From positions 496,001 through 560,000 of the forward strand of contig NZ_CP017015.1 in assembly GCF_001715535.1 (NCBI RefSeq): DNA of 64,000 bases. Direction: 5' to 3'. The stretch is from Spiroplasma helicoides. GTDB taxonomy: Bacteria; Bacillota_I; Bacilli_A; Mycoplasmatales; Mycoplasmataceae. Positions 56,868 to 64,000 of this stretch are shown in pieces. The first letter of the stretch is position 1, and each line of letters starts with the position of its first letter. Under the pieces are notes generated by a model, which made no database searches, had not been told where the DNA came from, and saw only the letters and a program-made list of their open reading frames with translations. The translations under genes and the position numbers were made by a program.

Positions 56868-56915
56868 AGATAAATGTTAAAATATAAGTGTTTATTATAT
56901 ATTTTTATAATAAAC
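56868..56915 (+). promoter_or_regulatory. Promoter and leader hairpin of the first Asn-rich ORF
   Basis: TTAAAATATAAGTG (56877-56890) looks like an extended -10, followed at once by a perfect hairpin GTTTATTAT / ATAATAAAC (56890-56898 with 56907-56915). The same 25-nt block, with three mismatches, and the same kind of hairpin stand before the second Asn-rich ORF at 62267. Confidence 0.6.
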
Positions 56916-56942
56916 CATATGAATGAGGAAGGAGAATAAGTT

Positions 56943-57035
56943 ATGAATTCAAACAACAACAACAACAATAATAACAATAATGATAATAATTCATGTAATT
57001 GTAACAACAACAATAACAACAACAACAACAACTAA
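56943..57035 (+). CDS. Asparagine-rich micropeptide (30 aa)
   Basis: A strong GAGGAAGGAG RBS (56925-56934) precedes ATG 56943. The 30-residue product is MNS, then almost pure Asn with one Asp, and a central SCNC motif; 24 of 30 residues are Asn. AAC and AAT codons are mixed, so it is not a simple trinucleotide slip. A long terminator hairpin follows. With the matching leader and the second Asn-rich ORF at 62267, it is probably a real gene of unknown function. Confidence 0.5.
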   Translation: MNSNNNNNNNNNNDNNSCNCNNNNNNNNNN

Positions 57036-57056
57036 TTAGTTTTAATTGGTTATAAT

Positions 57057-57109
57057 AAAAACACCTTGATGCAAAATGTGTGATGTACATTTGCAAAGGT
57101 GTTTTTTTA
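57057..57109. terminator. Long bidirectional terminator
   Basis: Outer stem AAACACCTT / AAGGTGTTT and inner stem GCAAAATGT / ACATTTGC with a T8 tail. It ends the Asn-rich ORF transcript and overlaps the stop codon of the convergent aldolase gene. Confidence 0.8.
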
Positions 57110-57952
57110 TCCCTTATTATTTGAACCAAAAGCTTGAATTTTTTTCTTTGCCACAAGCTTTACGTATTCAACTCCTTTTCTTCCATATTTTCTTGCATCA
57201 TAACCATTGGTATTTTTTTCAAATCAATCCTTGATACCTTGTGCACAAGCTATTTTTAAATCTGTTCCGATGTTTATTTTTGTTATTCCAAGACTAATAG
57301 CTTTTTGTAAATCTTCTAGAGGGACTTGACTTGACCCATGAAGTACAAGAGGGGTTTTGATTTTTTCATTTAATTCTTTTAATAAATCAAATTGCAATTT
57401 GATTTCTCCTTTAAATAAACCGTGACTAGTACCAATTGCAATTGCTAATGCATCTATTTGCGTTTGTTTTTCAAACTCTAATGCCTCATTAACATCTGTA
57501 TAACCATTTGAAGCTGAGTTTCTATCATCTTCTTTTCCTCCAACATGACCAATTTCTGATTCAACATCAACACCTTTACTTCTTGCATAATTTACTATTT
57601 CTAAGGTTTCTTTTACATTTTCTTCAAATGGTTTTAAAGATGAATCTAGCATTACACTCGAAAATCCAGCATCAATCGCTCTTTTGATTAATTCAATATC
57701 AAATCCATGATCTCAATGTAATACTACTGGAACAGATGCATTTTGAGTTGCTGTCATTGCAAAGGAAAATACATAGTCTAACCCCATATATTTGGCAGCA
57801 CTTTCAGTTACCATCAGAATAACTGGTGACTTTTCTTCTTCTGCGGCTTCAATAATTCCTTTCATCATTTCTAAATTGTCAAAGTTAAATGCAGGAACGG
57901 CATATTTACCATTTCTTGCTTTAATTAGTTCTTCTTTTAAACTTGCTTTCAT
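57107..57952 (-). CDS. fba: Class II fructose/tagatose-bisphosphate aldolase
   Basis: 281 residues, ATG 57952 with AAGGAG RBS. Zinc-binding and active-site features of class II aldolases: VVLHWDHGFD (His ligand and catalytic Asp), VESEIGHVGG, AIGTSHGLFKG (His ligand), LVLHGSSQVP (His ligand; Ser where Gly is usual), and phosphate-binding KINIGTD. TGA Trp codons at 57710 and near 57220. Cleaves a ketose bisphosphate into dihydroxyacetone phosphate and glyceraldehyde 3-phosphate. Divergent from the DeoR gene and next to a PfkB kinase, so it may serve this sugar pathway; GatY/KbaY-type tagatose-bisphosphate activity cannot be excluded. Confidence 0.88.
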
Positions 57953-57996
57953 TATTTTCTCCTTATAATATAAATATATATTTATAATACATCTAT

Positions 57997-58054
57997 TTTA
58001 TAAACTTTTATAAAGTTTTTTAAATAATTATAAAGTTTTATAAACTTTTATAAA
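57997..58054. promoter_or_regulatory. Repeated operator in the aldolase/DeoR intergenic region
   Basis: The 18-mer TTTATAAACTTTTATAAA occurs at 57997-58014 and again at 58037-58054, exactly 40 bp apart (close to four helical turns). Between them lies TAATTATAAAGTTTTA, related to two sites before the PTS gene. Probable binding sites of the DeoR-type regulator controlling both divergent genes. Confidence 0.65.
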
Positions 58055-58088
58055 ATATATGTTATTATTGAGTTAGGAGGATGTTTCT

Positions 58089-58823
58089 TTGTTAAAAGAT
58101 GAAAGAAGACAAAAAATAGTTGAGACAATCAATGATAAGGGTTTTGTTAAAAATATAACGCTTGCCAAGTTAACAAATTCTACTATTGCTACAATAATTA
58201 CTGATGTAAATGAGTTACATGAAGAAGGAAAAATAATTAAAGTATATGGTGGAGCAAAATCTTTAAAACATCAAACAAAGCCCATGCAAGAGCATTTTGA
58301 TGAAGAAAAACAACTAATCAACACTGATTCTAAAGATAGAATTGCTAAAAAAGCGGTTGATCTAATCGAAGATGGTGATTTAGTTTTTATCGATACTGGT
58401 TCTTCAACTAAACAAATGATTAAATATTTAGAAAATAAAAATATAAGTATAGTAACCAATGGATATTCAATAGCTTTAGAACTAATTGAACTTGATTTTG
58501 AAGTTTGCCTAGTTGGGGGTACAATAATCCCTTCAACTCATGCAACAGTTGGTGAACTATCACTTAAGTTTATAGATAATTTTTATTTTGATAAATCTTT
58601 TATTGGTATGAACAATTACGATAATAAAAATTTTTACACAACAAATATACCAGAGGCAATGATCAAAGAAAAAGTAATCAAAAACTCTGAAAAATCATTT
58701 ATTTTAATGGATTCAAGTAAGTTTAATTCAAAAAATAGAGTTAAAGTAGAAACTGATAAAAATATAACTCTAATTTGTGAAGAAAGTCCTTCAATTTTTA
58801 TAGGAAATATAATTGTCGCATAA
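58089..58823 (+). CDS. fruR: DeoR-family sugar operon repressor
   Basis: 244 residues. Start is TTG 58089, eight bases after AGGAGG (58075-58080); the nearer ATG 58081 is out of frame. N-terminal winged helix (residues 1-58, MLKDERRQKIVETINDKGFV, then VYGGA, the DeoR end mark) and a C-terminal phosphosugar-sensing domain with DLVFIDTGSST, IVTNGYSIALEL and KSFILMDSSKF. Probably senses a sugar phosphate. Divergent from the aldolase, in front of PTS and kinase genes. The symbol is by operon analogy with spiroplasma fruR. Confidence 0.88.
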   Translation: MLKDERRQKIVETINDKGFVKNITLAKLTNSTIATIITDVNELHEEGKIIKVYGGAKSLKHQTKPMQEHFDEEKQLINTDSKDRIAKKAVDLIEDGDLVFIDTGSSTKQMIKYLENKNISIVTNGYSIALELIELDFEVCLVGGTIIPSTHATVGELSLKFIDNFYFDKSFIGMNNYDNKNFYTTNIPEAMIKEKVIKNSEKSFILMDSSKFNSKNRVKVETDKNITLICEESPSIFIGNIIVA

Positions 58824-58875
58824 TAATTTTAAAGTTTAGATATGAATCTATCATAATTTTAAAGTTTTATGATAG
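58824..58875 (+). promoter_or_regulatory. Operator repeats and hairpin before the PTS gene
   Basis: TAATTTTAAAGTTTA at 58824-58838 recurs at 58854-58868, 30 bp apart. The second copy forms the loop of a perfect 9-bp inverted repeat CTATCATAA / TTATGATAG (58848-58856 with 58867-58875) that ends at the RBS. Likely DeoR-family binding and/or a leader structure controlling translation of the PTS gene. Confidence 0.6.
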
Positions 58876-58890
58876 AAAGGACTTATGCTT

Positions 58891-61101
58891 ATGAACAAAA
58901 GTGAAAGACAAGAGCTTATGGTTCAAAATATTTTGGAAAAAGTTGGTGGCAGCGATAATGTAAAAGATGTTTATAATTGTGCAACAAGAATGAGACTTAC
59001 ATTAGTAAACCCTGATTTAGCCAAAATTAATGAATTAAAGATCATTACAAACATAAGAGGTGCTTTGTGAGCTAATGGTGAATTACAATTAATCATTGGA
59101 GCAGAAGTATCAAGTATTACAGAATTGTTAAAATCAAAATTAAACAATAATAATACTAAAAAAGAAATAGCAAATACAGATTTTAATACTAAAAAAGTTG
59201 TTGCTGAGCAAAATGTATCTTTATGAAGAAGATTTTTAAAATCTGTATCAGCATTTTTTGGACCTTTAATCCCATTCTTAATTGGAGTTGGACTAATTAT
59301 GGCGTTCCAACAATTCTTAATAAGAACTCATTTAGGGTCAGATCCAAGTAAAGGAACACTTGGTGTTGACTATAACATGTTTGATTATGTATTAAATGTA
59401 ATTTCATCTAATGGATTTAAAATGATGGGTGTAATTGCAATGTGATCAGTTGTTAGATATTTAGGGGGTAAAGTACCAACCGCTTTAGCTTTAGCTTTAT
59501 TGATGGTTTCACCAATAATACCAGAAGCAGGAATTGACTTATTTAAATTAGGTGACTGACAAATATCAATCAAACCTTTCTATTCAACAATACTAGTATT
59601 TATTGTAATGGGTGTTATTATTGCTTACTCACAAAAAGCTATGGAAAAACATTTCCATCCAGTAGCAAACTTTATTTTAAACCCATTCTTAACTATTTTA
59701 ATTGGAGGTTTCTTAGCATTCTTTGTTATGGGACCAATTATGGGAATTGTTGAAAACGCTTTATTAAAAGCATTTAACTGATTTATGAATTTACCAATTG
59801 GAATTGGAGCATTAATTGTTGGATTAACTTGACAACCATTAGTTGTTCTTGGGGTACACAACATATTATTCTTTGCAGCAGTTGCAGATCTAAGTGTAAA
59901 TAATAATCCATCAATTTTCCTTGCAGCAGCATTTGCAGCAGCATGAGCACAAATGGGAGCAACAATTGCAGTTGGACTAAAAACTAAAAAAACTATTGAT
60001 AAATCAGCAGCTTTCTTAGCAGCATTACCTGGAATTATTTCAGGACCAACAGAATCATGTATATATGGTGTAAACTTACCAAAAGGATTGCCATTCTTAA
60101 CAGGGGTTTTAGCTGGAGGTATTGGGGGTTGAATGATTGGAATATTCAAAGTAACTCTTGATAATCTAGCTGGACTTGGTGGAATAGTTGGATTCCTAGC
60201 ATATACAGATGACTTAGTATTAGCTATTGTAATAGATTTAGCTTCACTAGGATTAGGAATTTTAATAACATACTTCTTATGAAAAGAAGAAAAAACTGAA
60301 AAAACTTTAACTCTAAAAACTACAAGTAAATTTGCAAAACTAGAGCACTTAAAAGGATTAAACGATTATTCAGCACAAGAGTTAATTAGATTAGTTAGAA
60401 AATCAAATAAAAAAAGTATTGATAAAGAGTGATTATTAAATAATATTGAAATTTCTAAAAATGAAATAATTAAAATAAATAAAGAAATCGAAAAAGATAT
60501 CTTAACTTTAATTGAAAATATTAAAGGTGATAAACAAGACAAAGTGTTTAATAATGAACTTATTAAAAAATTAAAAGTTATCAACTCTGATAGACAAGTT
60601 CAATTAAATAATGTGTACAATGAGTTAAAAAAATCATTAGCAGATCTTAAAAAACTAAATGTATTTACAAAAAAACATTATAAATTAAGTGTTAAAAAAT
60701 CAAACTTAGAATACACAATCAATCGATTTACTCAATTAAGAGAAGATAAAAATGCATCATTATTTAACAAAGGTCAAAAGTTATTGGGAATGAATAATAA
60801 AGAAAAAATGGAAAAAGGTAGACAACTTGTAGAAGTTTCTAATACATCAAATTATAAATTAGCAAAAATAGAAGCTTTAAAAAGCAAAGTAGTAGAATTA
60901 GAAAAACTATTATCTGTAAGTGAAAAAGATTTAAGTGGTGAAACATTAAAATACTATTCAAACATTGAAGGATATGTAAATAAAGTTGAATCAATTAAAA
61001 ATAAAGATTTAACAATAATTAAATATTTATACTACAATGATATCCATAGTTTAGAAATTAAAGAAAATCTTTTAAAACCAAGAATAATTCAAGTTGCTTA
61101 A
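58891..61101 (+). CDS. PTS sugar permease EIIBC (glucose/sucrose superfamily) with coiled-coil tail
   Basis: 736 residues; ATG 58891 is chosen over 58885 because GAAAGGA is then ten bases away. EIIB domain residues 1-90 with phospho-Cys30 in DVYNCATRMRLTLVN. EIIC domain ~110-470: LIPFLIGVGLIMAF, VVLGVHNILFF, and GPTESCIYGVNLP (the GITEPAIYGV motif). This is the Glc/Suc/beta-glucoside type, not the Fru type. No EIIA domain is seen, so Crr or another EIIA must supply phosphate. Residues ~475-736 are a long Lys/Glu/Leu coiled coil not usual for the family. Moves and phosphorylates an unknown sugar. Confidence 0.85.
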
Positions 61102-61121
61102 AAATTACAAAGGAGAGAATT

Positions 61122-62063
61122 ATGGCAAATAATATATATGTAATATCACTCAGTCCAGCAATTGACTACATCTTAAAGTTTGATGACTTTATAAAAGATA
61201 AAACCAATAGACCGTATTATACAGAAATGTATGCTGCTGGGAAGGGGATTCACATTTCCATGTTACTTAATAATTTAGGTTTAAAAAATGAGTCCATAAT
61301 TTTTTCAAACGGAAGTTTTGAAGAATACTTTTATAAAGATTTAGATTCACTTAATATTAATTATAAAAAGTTTAAAGCAAATGGTGATATAAGAATTAAT
61401 TTAAAACTAATAGATAGTAATCAAACAGAATGTAGTGTAAAAAGTCCATCAATAGATGATCAAGAGATAGAAAAAATGTTTGAATATCTTGAAAAAAATG
61501 TTCAAAAAAATGATTATATTATTGCAACAGGAAGTATTCCAAAAGGAGTAGATGAAAATATCTACTCAAAAATTGCAAAATTAGCACAAAAATTAGAAGC
61601 TTATTGTGTAGTTGATGCATTTGGTAAAGCTTTGCTAGATAGTTTAAATCACAAACCATTTTTGATAAAACCTAATAAAGATGAATTATCACTAACATTT
61701 AACAAACCAATAAACACTCAAGAAGATGCTATTGGTGCTGCAAAAAAATTAATAGAATTAGGAGCGCAAAATGTTATCGTTTCGATGGGAAGCGAAGGAG
61801 CTATTCTAATTAATAAAGATAAAATTATTAAATCAAGTATTGGTAAGTGAAATAAATCACTTGTTAATGCTGCGGGCGCTGGAGATAGTATGCTTGGAGG
61901 ATTTATTTATAATTATATAAAAACTCAAAAGTTAGAAGATTCATTAAAAATGGGTATAACATGCGGAAGTGCAACAGCATTTTCAAACAAAATAGCTTCT
62001 AAAGAATTGATTGATGAATTACTATTAAATATAGATACAATTAAAATCGAAAATTTATTATAA
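61122..62063 (+). CDS. fruK: PfkB-family sugar-phosphate kinase (1-phosphofructokinase/tagatose-6-phosphate kinase type)
   Basis: 313 residues, AAGGAGAG RBS, ATG 61122. N-terminal ribokinase fold with LSPAIDYILKF, AAGKGIHISMLLNNLG (sugar site; N-V-A is commoner than H-I-S), VVDAFGKALL, IKPNKDEL, and the catalytic NAAGAGDSMLGGF. One TGA Trp. It adds a second phosphate, giving a bisphosphate for the aldolase across the regulator. Fructose-1-phosphate is the default substrate, but with a Glc-type EIIBC upstream tagatose-6-phosphate or another ketose phosphate is equally possible. Confidence 0.85.
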
Positions 62064-62204
62064 AAAAATAAGACATTTTTCTAACAAATAAATAAAACAT
62101 CTTTATAAGCATTTATATTAATGTTTTTGAGGGTGTTTTTTAATATGTAAAAAAATTTTTGTTTTTAAAATTATTTTTATAAAAAAGTTTTTCAAATTAA
62201 CAGA

Positions 62205-62246
62205 GTTAAAATATAAATGTTTACTATAAGTTTGATTGTAGTAAAC
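62205..62246 (+). promoter_or_regulatory. Promoter and leader hairpin of the second Asn-rich ORF
   Basis: GTTAAAATATAAATGTTTAC (62205-62224) matches the block before the first Asn-rich ORF. It runs into a hairpin GTTTACTA / TAGTAAAC (62219-62226 with 62239-62246). The RBS AAGGGGGTG follows at 62253-62260. Confidence 0.6.
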
Positions 62247-62266
62247 CTTATAAGGGGGTGTGTTAA

Positions 62267-62404
62267 ATGAGTAAAAATAATAACGCAAATAACCAAAAAT
62301 CAAATGCTAACAATAGCAATAACACAACATTAAACCATAATAACAAAACTTATAAATCAAATACAGACAATCATGCAAATCAAAAAAACACAAATAACAA
62401 ATAA
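62267..62404 (+). CDS. Asparagine-rich small protein (45 aa)
   Basis: AAGGGGG RBS, ATG 62267. The product MSKNNNANNQKSNANNSNNT, then TLNHNNKTYK and further Asn/Lys/His/Thr, is about 45% Asn with no hydrophobic segment. Codon use and composition are more varied than in the 30-aa ORF at 56943, arguing against mere repeat slippage. It shares that ORF's promoter, leader hairpin and following terminator layout. Function unknown; possibly a disordered or surface/RNA-associated peptide. Confidence 0.55.
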   Translation: MSKNNNANNQKSNANNSNNTTLNHNNKTYKSNTDNHANQKNTNNK

Positions 62405-62420
62405 TTATATGATTTGCTTT

Positions 62421-62456
62421 AAAAAAACTAAACTGATTGATAGTTTAGTTTTTTTA
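62421..62456 (+). terminator. Rho-independent terminator
   Basis: AAAAAAACTAAACT / AGTTTAGTTTTTTT 14-bp stem with a 7-base loop, 17 bp after the Asn-rich ORF. Confidence 0.88.
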
Positions 62457-62499
62457 TTTTGTACTATGTTTAATGCTTTTGAAGCTAAAAAAGGAAGAA

Positions 62500-63198
62500 A
62501 TGAATATTTTAAAAAATATAAAAAATGAATTTGAAGAGTTATCCGGTGGTTTATCAGGTAAAAAAGTATATAAAAAAGGGAATAAGATATACAAACAAGT
62601 TGTAAAAGAACAAATATCTTTTGACATTATAAGAAAAATTCAACCTAAATATTGTCCTGTATTTTATGGAAAGCAGGGAGATTTTAATGTATTGCAATAC
62701 ATTAGAGGCTCTGTTGACACCAATTATGACTTCTTTGGTTACAAAACACGTAAGAAAATGCTTAATATTTTGTTCAAAATGTATCAAAAAGCAAAGATAA
62801 TATATGGAAAAACCATTATTCATGGGGATATTTCACCATTTAATGTGGTATTTTCATATAAATTTAAGCAAATTAAAGGCTTTATTGATTGAGATCATTG
62901 TAGATTTGATGAAATTTATTATGATATTATGTACATTTTTATAATGTGAGGAAATATTTTATCTAATAAAAAACCTGAATCTTATAAAATAAAAGTTTTA
63001 AATAAAGTTTATAAATATGTTCTTAAAAAAGAACCACAATTTAATCCTTCTAAGTTGAATGAATATGTTTTAGATTTTTTAGACTATTCTAAAAAGAATT
63101 TAAAAACAAATATATACAAATCAAGTACAGAAATTAAAAAGTGACATGAAGATTGTACTAAATGATGAATAAAAAACTTTAAAAAAATAACAACATAA
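62500..63198 (+). CDS. Aminoglycoside/choline-kinase-like phosphotransferase
   Basis: 232 residues. ATG 62500 follows AAGGAAG; an in-frame start nine codons earlier has no RBS. Catalytic loop IIHGDISPFNVVF near residues 105-117 and the metal-binding IDWDHCRFDE near 128-137 are the H-G-D-x-x-x-x-N and D-W-D marks of the APH/choline kinase fold. The N-lobe has GLSGKKVYKKGNKIYKQV. Substrate unknown: choline, a sugar or a protein are all possible; resistance is not implied. Five TGA Trp codons. Confidence 0.82.
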
Positions 63199-63212
63199 GT
63201 GTTATTTTTTTG
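63185..63212 (+). terminator. Rho-independent terminator
   Basis: AATAACA / TGTTATT stem overlapping the stop codon, followed by a T run. Confidence 0.65.
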
Positions 63213-63249
63213 TATTATTGGCTATAATCTAAAAAAATGAAGGAGTTAT

Positions 63250-64000
63250 ATGAAAAATATTAAATTAGATTTTAAAAGTATAGATTGAAAACTTTTTCTT
63301 TCTTTTTTAGTTTTTTCTCTTGTGCCAGCAATTTGAACACTAGTAAGAACATTTGTAATTACAAATGTTGCTAAGGCCGATATTAATACAATGGCACAAT
63401 GAGAATTTGTCAATTCTGCTCTTGAGATGCTACAAGAGGGTTTTGTTTTACCTTTGTTTTGATGATTTGGTGTATCTTTAAAATCTAATAAAAAATCAGA
63501 ATTTCAAGATAGAGTTAAGTGAAGTTATTTTATAAATTTTATTATTTATACATCAATAATTATAATTTTATCTTTCTTTGTATCTGATTTTGTTCAATTA
63601 ACTACAGGAAGTAATGAGGGATCTTTACAAAAAACCTATTTTTTATTAGAATTATGAGCAAAAATACCAAATATTTTATTTTTAATATCAATTACAGTTC
63701 TTAGTTCTTTGAATAAATGAAAATGAGTTCTTATTATAGCTCTTGTTAAACTACTTCTTGGTATTACATTTGACTTCACACTAGTTAATGCAAGTGTTGT
63801 TGGACAAGAAAATGGATATGTTGGAATTGGTTTAAGTACTTTAATAACTGGACTCTTCCTATTTTTAGCAAGCTTTTTACTTATATTAAAAGAAATAGGT
63901 TATAAAAAGTTTTTCATATTTAAAAAAATACAGTTTTCAAAAGAAATTATTTTAAATGTTACATATAGTTTTTTAGAATCATTTGTAAGAAATATTTTTT
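63250..64000 (+). CDS. MATE-like multidrug/flippase transporter, N-terminal part
   Basis: GAAGGAG RBS and ATG 63250; the frame is open to the window end (250 residues seen). At least six membrane segments. The N-terminal ALVR-like TLVRTFVITNVAKADINT and EFVNSALEMLQEGFVLPLFW recall MatE-family exporters, where polar residues in TM1-TM2 line the pore. About twelve TGA Trp codons occur, so it is invisible under the standard code. Full family placement needs the missing C-terminus. Confidence 0.6.

Noticed and set aside
59625-60149. Minus-strand reading frame of 174 codons inside the PTS gene
   Set aside because: Proline/Ala/Ile-rich shadow of the strongly biased EIIC codons, no RBS and no family similarity.
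58891-61101. FruA-type fructose PTS permease
   Set aside because: The EIIB Cys box and the EIIC motif belong to the Glc/Suc superfamily; the Fru-type CPTGIAHT box and an EIIA domain are missing.
1-64000. tRNA or rRNA genes
   Set aside because: No cloverleaf-like GC-rich segment with a GGTTCGAATCC-type arm was found on either strand; a covariance search would settle it.

Overview
This is a very AT-rich chromosomal segment from a mollicute. UGA is read as tryptophan throughout: recD, the ABC permeases, the IS transposases and the PTS gene all run through in-frame TGA codons at sensible Trp positions, so genetic code 4 applies. Abundant MKK...C lipoproteins, a TTG-started DeoR regulator, PTS sugar genes and the lack of cell-wall genes point to the Entomoplasmatales side of the Mollicutes (Mesoplasma, Entomoplasma or Spiroplasma). 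The exact genus is inference. No rRNA or tRNA gene was seen.

Layout. 1-5.8 kb: tail of an SMC/Rad50-like ATPase, a RecD-type helicase, a lipoprotein, a decayed stretch ending in a second copy of the recD 3' end, and a small membrane protein. 6.0-9.7 kb: two broken lipoprotein genes and nearly 3 kb of decay, including a recognisable dead copy of the lipoprotein gene at 12.7 kb. 9.8-11.9 kb: a compact redox-response island (surface flavodoxin, MerR regulator, aldo/keto reductase) with two matching MerR-type promoters. 12.7-15.1 kb: a lipoprotein and an ABC half-transporter. 15.4-21.4 kb: a graveyard of IS ends, a dead plasmid-like module (DnaI/DnaC-type loader, ThiF/E1-like protein) full of TAA codons, a dead IS and a tandem-repeat array. 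21.5-32.8 kb: large lipoproteins, a sucrose-6-phosphate hydrolase and an ASCH gene split by an IS3-type element. 32.9-37.5 kb: a helicase-nuclease gene split by a second, nearly identical copy of that IS.

37.6-41.4 kb: two membrane proteins, a lone HNH nuclease and an amino-acid permease. 41.9-54.2 kb: an ABC transporter district. It holds two large paralogous permeases with a lipoprotein and an ATPase, then a five-gene cluster (three small permeases, two ATPases) facing a second cluster (permease, ATPase, frameshifted ATPase). 54.4-56.8 kb: a large frameshifted lipoprotein gene. 56.9-62.4 kb: a sugar operon (class II aldolase, DeoR repressor, PTS EIIBC, PfkB kinase) bracketed by two tiny asparagine-rich ORFs that share the same promoter/leader hairpin. 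The window ends with an aminoglycoside/choline-kinase-like protein and the start of a MATE-like transporter.

How it works together. The sugar operon would import and phosphorylate a sugar, add a second phosphate and split the bisphosphate into trioses, under FruR-like control through repeated AAAGTTT-rich sites. The MerR island probably handles electrophile or aldehyde stress. The lipoproteins and ABC transporters form the cell-surface and export layer. The strongest leads for something new are the paired Asn-rich microORFs with a shared leader, the plasmid-like ThiF/DnaI relic, the ABC permease families without an obvious known group, and the fixed position of the lipobox cysteine.
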